Shown in pieces: positions 16,416 through 25,244 of a stretch of DNA of 64,000 nt. Both the position numbers and the translations under genes were made by a program. This DNA is from Agromyces mediolanus (GTDB lineage Bacteria; Actinomycetota; Actinomycetes; Actinomycetales; Microbacteriaceae), in the NCBI RefSeq assembly GCF_023715325.1, contig NZ_JAMBNX010000002.1:434001-498000 (forward strand), written 5' to 3'. Every line of letters starts with the position of its first letter. Within the stretch, counting starts at the first letter, position 1. The notes under the pieces are model-generated. The model was not told the origin of the DNA and made no database searches. It was given only the letters and a program-made list of their open reading frames with translations.

Positions 16416-17798
16416 ATGAACGGCGCTGTCGACCTCCCTCTCGGCCTGGCCGAGCTCTCCTTCCGGGCGGCCGGGGAGTCGCTCGTCCGGCGCAGCGTCC
16501 TCCCTTCGGGCGTGCGGGTGCTGAGCGAGCAGGTGCCGGGCGCACGGAGCGCCACGATCGGCTTCTGGGTCGCGGTCGGCTCGCGCGACGAGCAGCCCAC
16601 CGAGGCGGGCCATCCGGCCACCTACGGCTCGACGCACTTCCTCGAGCACCTGCTCTTCAAGGGCACCGCCGGGCGCAGCGCGCTCGACATCGCGGTCTCC
16701 TTCGACGCGGTCGGGGGCGAGCACAACGCACTCACCGCGAAGGAGCACACCTGCTACTACGCGAAGGTGCAGGACCGCGATCTGCCGATGGCGGTCGAGG
16801 TCCTCGCGGACATGTTCACGTCGTCCCTGCTCGACGCGGGCGAGTTCGAGACCGAACGCGGCGTCATCCTCGAGGAGCTCGCGATGGCCGGCGACGACCC
16901 GGCCGATGTCGCCGGTGAGCGCTTCTTCGCCGCCGTGCTCGGCGAGCACCCCCTCGGCCGACCCATCGGCGGCACGCCCGAGACCATCCGGGCGGCCACC
17001 CGCGACGCCGTCTGGGAGCACTATCGGGCCAACTATCGGCCGCAGGACCTGGTCGTCACGGTCGCGGGGGCGGTCGATCACGACGAGCTCGTCCGCCTGC
17101 TGGAGACGGCACTCTCGGCCGCGGGCTGGCGCATGGACCAGCAGGGGGCCCCGGTCGAGCGTCGGACCACGGCCCCGGCCCCGCTCCAGCGCGGGCCGGA
17201 GCTCACCGTCGTGGAGCGCCCGATCGAGCAGGTGAACCTGCTCGTCGGCGTGCCCGGCCTCGTCGCCTCCGACGCACGACGTCCGGCGATGAGCGTGCTG
17301 AACGCGATCTTCGGTTCCGGCATGAGCTCGCGCTTGTTCCAGGAGGTGCGCGAGCGCCGCGGCCTCGCCTACTCCGTGTACTCCTTCGCACCGGCCTACT
17401 CCGACGCGGGCCTCTTCGGCATGTACGCCGGCTGCGCCCCGCAGAAGGCAGGCACCGTCGCCGGGCTGCTCCGCAGCGAGCTCGAGCGGCTCGCCGAGCA
17501 CGGAGTGACCACGGAGGAGCTCGCCCGGGCAGCGGGCCAGCTCGGCGGCGCCTCCGCGCTCGCCCTCGAAGACTCCGACACGCGCATGTCGCGTCTCGGT
17601 CGGGCCGAGCTCACGCTCGGCGAGTTCCAGGATCTCGATGAGGCGCTCCGGCGCATCGCACTCGTCACCGTCGACGACGTGCGGGCGCTCGCAGCAGACC
17701 TCGTCTCCCGGCCGTTCTCGGTCGTCGCCGTTGGCGCGACCGACGAGGCCGCCCTCAGCGGAGCGGCCGAGGCCGTCTCCGCGACCAGCGTCGCCTGA
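16416..17798 (+). CDS. pepR: M16 family zinc metallopeptidase (PepR/YmxG-like)
   Basis: A 460-residue insulinase-family peptidase. The inverted zinc motif HFLEH lies near residue 73 with the distal glutamate in ERGVILEEL near 153, so the N-terminal domain is catalytic. The C-terminal inactive-like domain contains LFQEVRERRGLAYSVYSF near 307, the substrate-binding R/Y pair. It normally follows pnp directly in actinobacteria (gpsI-pepR); here it is displaced by about 14 kb. The ATG at 16416 lacks a ribosome site but sits 7 nt after a -10 box. Confidence 0.93.
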   Translation: MNGAVDLPLGLAELSFRAAGESLVRRSVLPSGVRVLSEQVPGARSATIGFWVAVGSRDEQPTEAGHPATYGSTHFLEHLLFKGTAGRSALDIAVSFDAVGGEHNALTAKEHTCYYAKVQDRDLPMAVEVLADMFTSSLLDAGEFETERGVILEELAMAGDDPADVAGERFFAAVLGEHPLGRPIGGTPETIRAATRDAVWEHYRANYRPQDLVVTVAGAVDHDELVRLLETALSAAGWRMDQQGAPVERRTTAPAPLQRGPELTVVERPIEQVNLLVGVPGLVASDARRPAMSVLNAIFGSGMSSRLFQEVRERRGLAYSVYSFAPAYSDAGLFGMYAGCAPQKAGTVAGLLRSELERLAEHGVTTEELARAAGQLGGASALALEDSDTRMSRLGRAELTLGEFQDLDEALRRIALVTVDDVRALAADLVSRPFSVVAVGATDEAALSGAAEAVSATSVA

Positions 17799-17835
17799 GC
17801 GCGGCATCCGATCGACGACAGGGAATCGAAACCTC

Positions 17836-18438
17836 GTGGCACACCACCTCTACCTCGTACGCCATGGCGAGCAGCTCGACGCCGAGCACGGCATGCCGGA
17901 CGGACCGCTCTCGCCGAGGGGACGCCGACAGGCGGAGCTCCTGGCGGAGCGGCTCGGCGGCATCCCCTTCGACGCCGCGTGGCACTCGCCGCTGCAGCGT
18001 GCCGCGGAGACGGCGGAGATCGTCGCTGCGAAGCTCCCGGCCGTGACGCCGGAGCCCTCGGCCCTGCTGTTCGACTGCATCCCCTCGGGACCGGCGCCAG
18101 AGACGCCCTCGGCCTACGCCCCGTTCTTCGGGGCCGTCACGGACGCCGAGATCGAGGCGGGCAGCGCGCAGATGGCCGACGCCGTGGCGGAGTTCCTCCG
18201 CTCGCACCGCGACGACCGGCACGAGCTGCTGATCACGCACAACTTCGTGATCGCCTGGTTCGTGCGTGAGGTGCTGGGCGCCCCCGACTGGCGCTGGGTG
18301 TCGATCAACCAGGCGAACTGCGGCCTCACCGTGCTCACGCAGAAGCCGGGGCGGCCATGGAGCCTCGTCGTGCACAACGACCTCTCGCACCTCCCGCCGG
18401 AGCTGCGCACCGGACTGCCCGAGCCGTACGCGCTCTGA
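17836..18438 (+). CDS. Histidine phosphatase family (phosphoglycerate mutase-like)
   Basis: A 200-residue RHG-type phosphatase. The catalytic LVRHGE is at residues 8-13, a second arginine and proton donor lie in DAAWHSPLQRAAETAEIV near 48, and the second catalytic His is in LITHNFVIAWFV near 135. The GTG at 17836 is chosen because the RHG motif sits almost at the N-terminus in this family. The substrate is not predictable; there is no sign of a 2,3-bisphosphoglycerate insertion. It lies 37 bp after pepR and is convergent with a GNAT gene. Confidence 0.88.
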   Translation: MAHHLYLVRHGEQLDAEHGMPDGPLSPRGRRQAELLAERLGGIPFDAAWHSPLQRAAETAEIVAAKLPAVTPEPSALLFDCIPSGPAPETPSAYAPFFGAVTDAEIEAGSAQMADAVAEFLRSHRDDRHELLITHNFVIAWFVREVLGAPDWRWVSINQANCGLTVLTQKPGRPWSLVVHNDLSHLPPELRTGLPEPYAL

Positions 18439-18495
18439 GCGCGGCGGCTCGCGCCTCGTGGCGCGCGGCCTACCGAGGGCGGAGAGGCGGATGCC

Positions 18496-18981
18496 TCAGC
18501 CGAGTCGCTTGCCGAACCAGTCCGTCGCGTTCGGGTTCGCGTTGTAGGGCTCGATCGGCGTGAAGCCGCTCGCGCGGTAGAGCCCGCCGGCCGCCTCGAG
18601 GCTGCGATTGGTGTCGAGCACGAGCTCCTGCGCACCGAGCTCCCGCGCCCGCTCCTCGAGGGAGTCGAGCAGCCGCCGGCCCTCCCCGCCGCCGCGTGCC
18701 GCGGGAGCGAGCCAGAGGTGCTTGACCTCGAAGCGGATCAGCTGCTCGGGCTCGGGGGAGCGTTGGATGCGCCGCACGCCGCCGCAGCCGACCGCACGCC
18801 CGTCCTCGGCCGCGACGAGCAGGAACGCGCCGGCCGGCGGGGCGAACTGCGCCGGATCGGGGAACGTCGGGCGGTACTCGCCCTGCTCGGGCGGGAAGCC
18901 CACGGCCCGCTCGGCGAAGTACGCCGTGAGCATGGCCTGCGCGTCCGCGTCGGCGACGTCGACCTCTCGGTGCTGCAGCAT
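18496..18981 (-). CDS. GNAT family N-acetyltransferase
   Basis: A 161-residue acetyltransferase of unknown substrate. The core is IRFEVKHLWLAPAARGGGEGRRLLDSL near residue 82-108, where the R-G-G-G-E-G variant forms the acetyl-CoA pyrophosphate loop, then ELVLDTNRSLEAAGGLYRASGF near 119. The short spacing and simple layout resemble stand-alone small-molecule acetyltransferases. It is divergent from dapB. Confidence 0.85.
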   Translation of the reverse strand: MLQHREVDVADADAQAMLTAYFAERAVGFPPEQGEYRPTFPDPAQFAPPAGAFLLVAAEDGRAVGCGGVRRIQRSPEPEQLIRFEVKHLWLAPAARGGGEGRRLLDSLEERARELGAQELVLDTNRSLEAAGGLYRASGFTPIEPYNANPNATDWFGKRLG

Positions 18982-19038
18982 GGGTCCAGCCTACGGCTGA
19001 GCCCGGTGGGAGCCGACGGCCCGGGCGCCCGCTCGGGA

Positions 19039-19044
19039 TAGGCT
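19039..19044 (+). promoter_or_regulatory. -10 box of dapB (leaderless)
   Basis: TAGGCT lies 6 nt before the GTG start at 19051. No Shine-Dalgarno precedes the start. Confidence 0.5.
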
Positions 19045-19050
19045 GGCGGG

Positions 19051-19803
19051 GTGACGATACGGGTCGCGGTGGCCGGAGCCACCGGCAAGATGGGACAGCT
19101 CGCGACGAGGCTCATCGAGGCCGCAGACGATCTCGAGTTGCACGCCGGACTCGACTCGCGCACCCCGCTGAGCGCGCTCGACGGTGCCGATGTCGTGCTC
19201 GACGTCACTCACCCCGCCGCGAGCGCGGCGATCGTGGAGCACGCGGTGCGGGGAGGCATCCCCGTCGTCGTCGGCACCTCCGGCTGGTCGGCCGACCGCA
19301 TCGTCGGCATCGAGCGGCTCGTACGCGACACGGAGGGCGCGCGCGCCGTGCTCTTCGTCCCGAACTTCTCCATCGGCAGTGTGCTCGGCTCCGCGTTCGC
19401 GGCGCTCGCCGCTCGGTTCTTCGACTCGATCGAGGTGGTCGAGGCGCACCACGCAGGCAAGGTCGACTCACCGTCGGGTACGGCGGTGCGCACGGCCGAG
19501 CTCATGGGCGAGGCCCGAGCCGCGGCCGGCGAACCGCCCGTCGCTGCGCCGCACGTCGACCAACGGGCCCGCGGTCAGCTCGTCGCCGGTATCCCCGTGC
19601 ACAGCCTGCGCATGACCGGACTCCTCGCCGAGCAGAGGGTGCTCCTCGGCGGCGACGGCGAGACCCTGCAGATCACCCACTCGACGCTCTCGTCGAGCTC
19701 CTACGAGGCGGGCATCCTCCTCGCCCTCCGTCGCGCACCCGACGCGGACGGCGTGAGCGTGGGACTCGACGCGCTGCTCGACCTCGGGCTCGGCGCGCGA
19801 TGA
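19051..19803 (+). CDS. dapB: 4-hydroxy-tetrahydrodipicolinate reductase
   Basis: NAD(P)H-dependent reductase of diaminopimelate/lysine synthesis, 250 residues as usual for actinobacteria. The N-terminal Rossmann motif VAVAGATGKMG is at 5-15, and the catalytic signature VEAHHAGKVDSPSGTA is near 130-145 (His-His and Lys). GTG start without a ribosome site. The stop overlaps the next start (ATGA). dapA follows 5.5 kb downstream and dapF at 46.6 kb, so the pathway genes are scattered in this window. Confidence 0.96.
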   Translation: MTIRVAVAGATGKMGQLATRLIEAADDLELHAGLDSRTPLSALDGADVVLDVTHPAASAAIVEHAVRGGIPVVVGTSGWSADRIVGIERLVRDTEGARAVLFVPNFSIGSVLGSAFAALAARFFDSIEVVEAHHAGKVDSPSGTAVRTAELMGEARAAAGEPPVAAPHVDQRARGQLVAGIPVHSLRMTGLLAEQRVLLGGDGETLQITHSTLSSSSYEAGILLALRRAPDADGVSVGLDALLDLGLGAR

Positions 19804-20234
19804 GCGTGCGCGTCGGCGCCGCCGTCATGGCGGTGCTGCTCGCCGTCTACCTCGTGCTGGTGGGCTGGCGAGCGGTGCAGTTCATCGGTACCGGCGAGCC
19901 GATCGCGGTGGCGATCGGGGTGGCGCTGCTCGTGCTGCCGCTGATCGGGGCCTGGGCGCTCTGGCGCGAGGTGCTCTTCGGGGCCCGCTCGCAGACCTTG
20001 ATGACCAGGCTCGCGGCGGAGGGCGGCACCGAGCTCGGGCTGCCGATGCTGCCGAGCGGCCGCCCCGAGCGGCAGGCCGCCACCGAGCGCTTCGACGAGT
20101 TCCGGCTCGCGGTCGAAGCCGAACCGGAGTCGTGGCGCGCCTGGCTTCGGCTCGGGCTCGTCTACGACGCCGCGGGCGATCGGCGACGGGCCCGCCAGGC
20201 CGTGCGCCGGGCGATCGAGCTCTCCCGGGCCTGA
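19800..20234 (+). CDS. Conserved small membrane protein after dapB
   Basis: A 144-residue protein of unknown function, translationally coupled to dapB by an ATGA overlap. Two hydrophobic segments near residues 7-25 and 35-53 should place it in the membrane with a short external loop. The cytoplasmic C-terminal half (about 85-144) contains a single TPR-like helix pair (ESWRAWLRLGLVYDAAGDRRR). I see no catalytic motif. It ends 4 bp from the convergent epimerase gene, the two stops lying in the palindrome TGAGGCCTCA. Confidence 0.75.
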   Translation: MSVRVGAAVMAVLLAVYLVLVGWRAVQFIGTGEPIAVAIGVALLVLPLIGAWALWREVLFGARSQTLMTRLAAEGGTELGLPMLPSGRPERQAATERFDEFRLAVEAEPESWRAWLRLGLVYDAAGDRRRARQAVRRAIELSRA

Positions 20235-20238
20235 GGCC

Positions 20239-21132
20239 TCAGCGCGCCGAGGCGAGCATCGCGTCGAGCGCCGTCTCGACCGAGGGGCGGGTGAAACGGT
20301 AGCCGTCGGCCAGGAGCCGCTCGGGAATCGCGGCCTGGTCGGCGAGCAGCAGCTCGTCGGCGGCCACCCCAAGCCCTAGCCTGAGAAGCGGGGCCGGGAC
20401 GGCGAAGAAGTACGGCCGACGCAGCCGGGTGGCGAGCGCGGCGAGGACGTGATCGGCGGTGGCCGGCGCGGGCCCGACGAGATTCACCGGGCCGGCGAGC
20501 TCCGAGTCGAGCAGGTGCAGCATCGCCCCGACCTCGTCGTCGAGGGCCACCCACGGCCAATGCTGACGCCCGCTGCCGAGGCGGCCGGACAGCCCGAACC
20601 GGGTGAGCCCGGCGATGCGGCGCATCGCCCCGCCGCGACCGACGACGATGCCGGAGCGCAGCAGCACCGTTCGGGTCGCAGGTGGCGCGCGCAGCGCCTC
20701 CGCCTCCCAGACCTCCACCACCTCGGCCAGGAATCCCTCGCCCCGTCCGGCCGACTCGGGGAGCGACTCGCCCGGCCGGTCGCCGTAGGCGCCGACGGCG
20801 GAGGCGCTCAGCAGCACCGCCGGCGGGGAGTCGGCCGCCCGCATCGCCTCGACGAGGGTCCGGGTCGCGGCGACCCGCGAGGCGACGATCTCGGCGCGGT
20901 ACCCGCGCGTCCAGGGCAGGCGCGCGAGGGAGGCGCCGGACAGGTTCACGACCGCGTCGGCCCGCTCGATCTCGGTGAGGTCGATCTCGCCCCGCTCCGG
21001 CGCCCAGGCGGACTCGTCGCCAGCCGATGCCGGGCGGCGCACGAGCCGCACGACCTCGTGCCCCGCGGCCCGCGCACGGGCCACGAGCTCGGTGCCGAGG
21101 AAGCCGGACGCGCCGGCGACGAGCACCCGCAC
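20239..21132 (-). CDS. TIGR01777-type NAD-dependent epimerase/dehydratase
   Basis: A 297-residue SDR-like protein of the YfcH/SulA-type subfamily. The N-terminal MRVLVAGASGFLGTELV binds the dinucleotide, VVNLSGA is near 62, and a C-terminal DUF1731-like end follows PERLLADGYRFTRPSVETAL. The biochemical role of this subfamily is not established. It may be co-transcribed with osmC, whose stop is 2 bp upstream of its ATG. Confidence 0.85.
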   Translation of the reverse strand: MRVLVAGASGFLGTELVARARAAGHEVVRLVRRPASAGDESAWAPERGEIDLTEIERADAVVNLSGASLARLPWTRGYRAEIVASRVAATRTLVEAMRAADSPPAVLLSASAVGAYGDRPGESLPESAGRGEGFLAEVVEVWEAEALRAPPATRTVLLRSGIVVGRGGAMRRIAGLTRFGLSGRLGSGRQHWPWVALDDEVGAMLHLLDSELAGPVNLVGPAPATADHVLAALATRLRRPYFFAVPAPLLRLGLGVAADELLLADQAAIPERLLADGYRFTRPSVETALDAMLASAR

Positions 21133-21134
21133 GA

Positions 21135-21560
21135 TCAGGCCAGCTCGGCCTCGATCGTGATCGGGATGCCGGTGAGCGCCTGCGAGATCGGGCAGTTCTG
21201 CTTCGCGTCCTCGGCGAAGGTCTGGAACTCCGCCTCGCTGAGGCCCGGAACGCGTGCGCTCACGAGCAGGTGGCTGCCGAGCACACCCTTGCCGGCCTCG
21301 AAGGTCACGGCAGCCGTCGTCTGGATGCTCTCGGGCTCGTGCCCGGCACCGGACAGCGCGTGCGAGAGCGCCATCGAGAAGCAGGAGGAGTGCGCCGCGG
21401 CCAGCAGCTCCTCGGGCGTCGTCGTCGCGTCGGCGCCCTCCGAGCGGGCGCGCCAGTTCACGTTGAACTCGGCGAGCTTCGAGGAGTCGAGGCGGACGCT
21501 GCCGGAGCCGGCGACGAGGCTCCCGTTCCAGACGGTGGTGGATTCGCTCGTGACGGCCAT
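21135..21560 (-). CDS. osmC: OsmC family peroxiredoxin
   Basis: A 141-residue thiol peroxidase that reduces organic hydroperoxides. The two redox cysteines are present: Cys60 in AAHSSCFSMALSHAL (peroxidatic) and Cys123 in QNCPISQALTG. The length and the short spacing fit OsmC rather than Ohr, although the two subgroups are hard to separate by eye. A 140-bp gap with no further gene precedes it; no obvious operator was seen. Confidence 0.88.
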   Translation of the reverse strand: MAVTSESTTVWNGSLVAGSGSVRLDSSKLAEFNVNWRARSEGADATTTPEELLAAAHSSCFSMALSHALSGAGHEPESIQTTAAVTFEAGKGVLGSHLLVSARVPGLSEAEFQTFAEDAKQNCPISQALTGIPITIEAELA

Positions 21561-21700
21561 GGGGTCCTCCTCTTCGCGCCGGGGATCCGGCGTTCGTTCG
21601 GTGCGTCGAGCGTCACATGACGCGGACTCCGGCCGCTCGGGCCGGGCCCGGCGTCCCGTTCGGGCGCCCGCCGGAGCTCGTCTTCGAGCCGTGAACCAGC

Positions 21701-22183
21701 CTAGCGAAGCGAACCGGCGAGCGGTCGAGCGGGGCGGATCACCCGGGCGCGGATCAGCAGCAGATACAGCTGGCAGCCCAGGCAGAAGCCGAACGCGGCG
21801 TTCAGGAAGGCGGCGACGAAGGCGGCGGCGGCCGCGATCGGCACGGCGAGCGGAAGGCCGAGTGCGCCGAGGACGACCCCGGCGCCGGCGACGACGAAGC
21901 CGACGCCCTGGGCGAAGGTCGGCGGACGCGGGTCCTCGAGCTCCGTGGGCGGTGCGAGCCGCGGGCGGAGGAGGCCACGGTAGAGGAGCCCGAACGGATG
22001 CCGGGCGACGCCGGCCAGGGCGCCCCAGGCGAAGAGGAGCGTGAGCGCGGTCAGCAGCAGCCAGGCCGCGGCGTTCGCGCCGGCGAGGCCGAGTACGACG
22101 TCGGCGAGCAGCAGCGCCGCGGTGACGGCCGCGCTGAATCGCGGCCCGCGCGGGTCGATGGGGGCGGGTTCAGCTCGTGACAC
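21701..22183 (-). CDS. DUF4395 family membrane protein
   Basis: A 160-residue integral membrane protein of unknown function with about four hydrophobic segments (near 18-36, 38-57, 95-113 and 115-140) and a Cys-x-x-Cys in the last one (FGFCLGCQLY). I chose the GTG at 22183, which has GAGGAGG 6 nt upstream; the ATG at 22216 lacks one. Its start overlaps the thioredoxin-like gene by 14 bp. The pairing suggests a quinone- or thiol-linked membrane redox partner, by inference only. Confidence 0.78.
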   Translation of the reverse strand: MSRAEPAPIDPRGPRFSAAVTAALLLADVVLGLAGANAAAWLLLTALTLLFAWGALAGVARHPFGLLYRGLLRPRLAPPTELEDPRPPTFAQGVGFVVAGAGVVLGALGLPLAVPIAAAAAFVAAFLNAAFGFCLGCQLYLLLIRARVIRPARPLAGSLR

Positions 22184-22652
22184 TGGTCCTCCTCGTGAGC
22201 GAGTCGACGAGCTCAACGAGCTCGTTCATGCGGGGCGGGCCGCCGATGCGGGCGTGTTGGCGTCCGGCGGCGTCGAGCACCAGCGTCGTCGGCGTCTGCA
22301 GCACGGCGAAGCGCGCGGCGAGCTCCGGATCGTCGGTGAGGTCGATCTCGAGGTGCCGGACGCCGGCGGAGCCGGCGGCGAGCTCGCCGAGCAGGCGGGC
22401 GGTGGCGGGGCAGCGGCTGCAGTACGCGGTGGAGAACTGCACGAGCGTGATGCGCTCGCCGAACGAGGCCGGGTCGACGCCGAGCGCGGCGGCCGCGGAG
22501 TCGGCCGGCGAGGCATCCGCCGCCGAGGCATCCGTCGGTGCGGCGCCGGGGGAGCGGACCACCCGCCCGCTGCGCGCTCGCAGCAGCACCCCGAGCACCG
22601 TCGCCGCACCGAGCAGGGCGAGGGCGATGAGGAGGGCCGTGGTCCAGGGCAT
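22170..22652 (-). CDS. Membrane-anchored thioredoxin-like protein
   Basis: A 160-residue protein with one N-terminal membrane anchor (residues about 4-24), an Ala/Asp/Ser-rich linker, and a thioredoxin fold whose active site is YCSRCPAT (Cys78 and Cys81). The cis-proline lies in LQTPTTLVLD near 122. It is expected to act on the extracytoplasmic side as a thiol-disulfide reductant or resupply protein. Coupled to the DUF4395 gene. Confidence 0.85.
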   Translation of the reverse strand: MPWTTALLIALALLGAATVLGVLLRARSGRVVRSPGAAPTDASAADASPADSAAAALGVDPASFGERITLVQFSTAYCSRCPATARLLGELAAGSAGVRHLEIDLTDDPELAARFAVLQTPTTLVLDAAGRQHARIGGPPRMNELVELVDSLTRRTSVTS

Positions 22653-22762
22653 GCGGCGATGCTAGGCGCGGCGGATCCCGCCCGCGAGGATGTTGCGCCG
22701 GGTGACGCGGCGTGACGCCCGGCGGCCCAGCGCGGCACGCCCGCGGCGTCGGCGGGCGGGGC

Positions 22763-22768
22763 TAGCAT
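22763..22768 (+). promoter_or_regulatory. -10 box of thyA-dfrA (leaderless)
   Basis: TAGCAT lies 6 nt before the GTG at 22775; no ribosome site. Confidence 0.45.
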
Positions 22769-22774
22769 CGAGGG

Positions 22775-23584
22775 GTGGCAGCTGCGATCCCGACCCCGTA
22801 CGAAGACCTGCTCCGCGACGCGCTCGAGCACGGCACGCACAAATCCGATCGCACCGGCACGGGCACCACGAGCGTGTTCGGCCGGCAGATCCGCTTCGAC
22901 CTCGCGCAGGGCTTCCCGCTCATCACGACGAAGCGCGTGCACTTCAAGTCGATCGCGTACGAGCTGCTCTGGTTCCTCCGCGGCGAGTCCAACGTGCGCT
23001 GGCTGCAGGAGCACGGCGTCTCCATCTGGGACGAGTGGGCCGACGCCGAGGGCGAGCTCGGTCCCGTGTACGGCGTGCAGTGGCGCTCCTGGCCGACGCC
23101 TGGCGGCGAGCACATCGACCAGATCGCCCAGGTGATCGAGCAGATCCGCCAGACGCCCGACTCGCGCCGGCTCATCGTGTCGGCGTGGAACCCGGCCGAC
23201 ATCCCCGACATGGCGCTCGCGCCGTGCCACGCGATGTTCCAGTTCTACGTGGCCGACGGCAAGCTCTCGTGCCAGCTGTACCAGCGCAGCGCCGACCTGT
23301 TCCTCGGCGTGCCGTTCAACATCGCCTCCTACGCCCTGCTCACGCTCATGGTGGCTCAGCAGACCGGGCTCGAGCCGGGCGACTTCGTCTGGACGGGCGG
23401 CGACTGCCACATCTACGACAACCACCTCGAGCAGGTGCGCACCCAGCTCGAACGCGAGCCCTACCCGTCCCCGACGCTGCGCCTCGCGCGGAAGCCCGAG
23501 TCGATCCTCGACTACGAGTACGACGACTTCGTCGTCGAGGGCTACGAGCACCACCCCGCCATCCGCGGCGCGGTCGCCGTATGA
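22775..23584 (+). CDS. thyA: Thymidylate synthase (ThyA)
   Basis: Methylates dUMP to dTMP using methylenetetrahydrofolate, releasing dihydrofolate. The 269 residues include [18 protein letters not shown] near 26, [24 protein letters not shown] near 65, the catalytic cysteine in [10 protein letters not shown] near 150, and [19 protein letters not shown] near 170. GTG start. It is coupled by an ATGA overlap to dfrA, which recycles its dihydrofolate. Confidence 0.97.
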   Translation: MAAAIPTPYEDLLRDALEHGTHKSDRTGTGTTSVFGRQIRFDLAQGFPLITTKRVHFKSIAYELLWFLRGESNVRWLQEHGVSIWDEWADAEGELGPVYGVQWRSWPTPGGEHIDQIAQVIEQIRQTPDSRRLIVSAWNPADIPDMALAPCHAMFQFYVADGKLSCQLYQRSADLFLGVPFNIASYALLTLMVAQQTGLEPGDFVWTGGDCHIYDNHLEQVRTQLEREPYPSPTLRLARKPESILDYEYDDFVVEGYEHHPAIRGAVAV

Positions 23585-24132
23585 GCGACGGCGCCGCCGG
23601 CTCGGCCCCCGCGGCCGCGCTCGGGCTCGTCTGGGCCGAGGCGCACGGGGGAGTGATCGGTGCCGGTGGCGGCATGCCGTGGCACGTGCCCGAAGACCTG
23701 GCGCACTTCAAGGCCGTGACACTCGGCGCGCCCGTCGTGATGGGTCGCAAGACCTGGGACTCGCTGCCCGAGCGCTTCCGCCCCCTGCCGGGCCGAGCGA
23801 ACATCGTGGTGAGCAGGCAGGCCGAGTGGGCGGCCGACGGCGCGCAGCGGGCCGGCACGCTCGACGAGGCGCTCGCGCTCGCGGTGGCGGATGCCCCGGC
23901 CGGTCGGGTGTGGGTCATCGGCGGCGGCGAACTGTTCCGTGAGGCGGTCCGGCGCGCGGATCGCCTGGAGGTGACCGAGCTCGACCTCGAGGTCGCGGGC
24001 GACGCCTTCGCCCCCGAGCGCGGTTCCGAGTGGCGGCTCGTGGCCGTCGATCCCGAGTCGGCCGGTGGCGAGCCGCGCTGGCACACCTCCCGCTCCGGCA
24101 TCCGGTACCGCTTCCTCACGCTCGAGCGCTGA
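23581..24132 (+). CDS. dfrA: Dihydrofolate reductase
   Basis: NADPH-dependent reductase regenerating tetrahydrofolate, 183 residues. Seen: [32 protein letters not shown] at the N-terminus (conserved Pro-Trp and the acidic active-site residue in PEDLAHFK), [21 protein letters not shown] near 52, and [13 protein letters not shown] near 109. The first ten residues are a small Ala/Gly extension. It is the second gene of the thyA-dfrA operon. Confidence 0.96.
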   Translation: MSDGAAGSAPAAALGLVWAEAHGGVIGAGGGMPWHVPEDLAHFKAVTLGAPVVMGRKTWDSLPERFRPLPGRANIVVSRQAEWAADGAQRAGTLDEALALAVADAPAGRVWVIGGGELFREAVRRADRLEVTELDLEVAGDAFAPERGSEWRLVAVDPESAGGEPRWHTSRSGIRYRFLTLER

Positions 24133-24177
24133 CCGGCGCCCGCCGGCCACGCCCGCCCGCCCGTCACGCCCGCCGGC

Positions 24178-24248
24178 GCGAGTTGCACGACGATCCGCCC
24201 GGCGCGCCCGCTCGGCCCGCGCGTCGTCGGATCCGTCGTGCGACTCGC
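24178..24248. repeat. Palindromic repeat unit, copy A (upstream of DUF559 gene)
   Basis: Left arm 24178-24197 and right arm 24228-24248 are inverted copies of GCGAGTYGCACGAC(G)GATCCG with one substitution and one inserted base, around a 30-nt spacer. The same outer sequence recurs in copy B after the gene. It lies in the 227-bp gap between dfrA and the DUF559 gene and could also end the thyA-dfrA transcript. The remainder of the gap shows no other feature. Confidence 0.75.
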
Positions 24249-24359
24249 ACGCACGCACCGGGCCCGCGCCTCGTCCTCACCAGCCACCCGTCGGCCCGAT
24301 TCGTGCACAGATGCACCCCGCCGGAAGCCACGCGCACCGCACCGCACCAGGCTGCCGGT

Positions 24360-25244
24360 ATGCCCCTCCCTCCCGCCCTCGTCCGTCGCCGGTGCTTCAG
24401 ATCGGGCGGCGTCGCCCGCACCAGCGAGCTCGCGGCGAGCGGCATCGACCGATCCTCCCTCGCCCGTGCGGTGGCCGACGGTGAGATCGTCCGGCTCCGA
24501 GAGGGGGTCTACGCGGTGCCCGACCTCCCGGTGCCGGTGCAGACCGCGATCCGTCACGGGGGAGCGCTCGGATGCCTCAGCCGAGTCCACGCCGCCGGGC
24601 TCTGGGTGCTCGAGCCGCCCGAGACCGTGCACGTGTCGATGCCGCGAACCGGGCGGAGGCGTCGCCACGAGGGCTGCCGCTGCGTCACGCACTGGAGCCG
24701 CGCGCCTGCGACGGAGCCTCGGGCGTCGCTCGAGGAGGCCCTGCTCCAGCTCCACGGCTGCCGAGGGTCCGAGGAGTTCTTCGTCGCGCTCGAGTCGGCG
24801 ATGCGCAAGCGATTCCTGACGAAGCCCCGCGTGGCGGCGCTGCGGGCGCGGCTGCCCGCGAAGCATCGCTGGCTCGTCGACTTCGCCCGGTGGAACGCCG
24901 ACAGCGGGCTCGAGTCGCTGCTCCGGCTGCGGCTGCGCTCGCTGGGACTCGAGCTTCGGTCGCAGGTCCGGGTACCCGGGGTCGGCCGGGTCGACTTCGT
25001 GCTGGGCGACCGCGTGATCCTGGAGGCCGACGGCAAAGCGAACCACGTCGACGCTCCCGATTCGCCGTCGTCCGCCTCGAAGCGGCACAAGGATCTCGTG
25101 CGCGATGCCGCAGCGGCCGCGCTCGGCTTCGAGACGCTGCGCTTCGACTACGCCCTCATCGTCCACGACTGGCCGACGGTCGAGGCCGCCATCCTCGCCC
25201 TCGTCGCCGGCGGACGGCACCTCGATGCGCGAGTTGCACGATGA
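24360..25244 (+). CDS. DUF559/VSR-like endonuclease-fold protein with AbiEi-type N-terminal domain
   Basis: A 294-residue protein. An N-terminal winged-helix domain (about 10-55, FRSGGVARTSELAASGIDRS...VRLREGVYAVPD) resembles the antitoxin-type domain seen in AbiEi proteins. The C-terminal part (about 180-285) has a PD-(D/E)xK layout: Glu185, Asp212 in VDFVLGD, then Glu222-Ala-Asp224-Gly-Lys226, and a final RDAAAAALGFETLRFDY. No methyltransferase, toxin or mismatch-repair partner is adjacent. It sits between dfrA and dapA and is framed by two matching palindromic repeats, the second of which contains its last codons and stop. Function unknown; a repeat-linked nuclease is a hypothesis. Confidence 0.75.
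   Translation: MPLPPALVRRRCFRSGGVARTSELAASGIDRSSLARAVADGEIVRLREGVYAVPDLPVPVQTAIRHGGALGCLSRVHAAGLWVLEPPETVHVSMPRTGRRRRHEGCRCVTHWSRAPATEPRASLEEALLQLHGCRGSEEFFVALESAMRKRFLTKPRVAALRARLPAKHRWLVDFARWNADSGLESLLRLRLRSLGLELRSQVRVPGVGRVDFVLGDRVILEADGKANHVDAPDSPSSASKRHKDLVRDAAAAALGFETLRFDYALIVHDWPTVEAAILALVAGGRHLDARVAR

Noticed and set aside
19130-19160. A dapB internal match to the palindrome arm (gagttgcac followed by gactcgc)
   Set aside because: It lies in conserved coding sequence, the arms are short and not symmetric beyond a few bases, and it has no second copy nearby.
22183-22216. ATG start at 22216 for the DUF4395 gene
   Set aside because: No ribosome site there, and it would deepen the overlap with the thioredoxin gene; GTG 22183 has GAGGAGG at good spacing.
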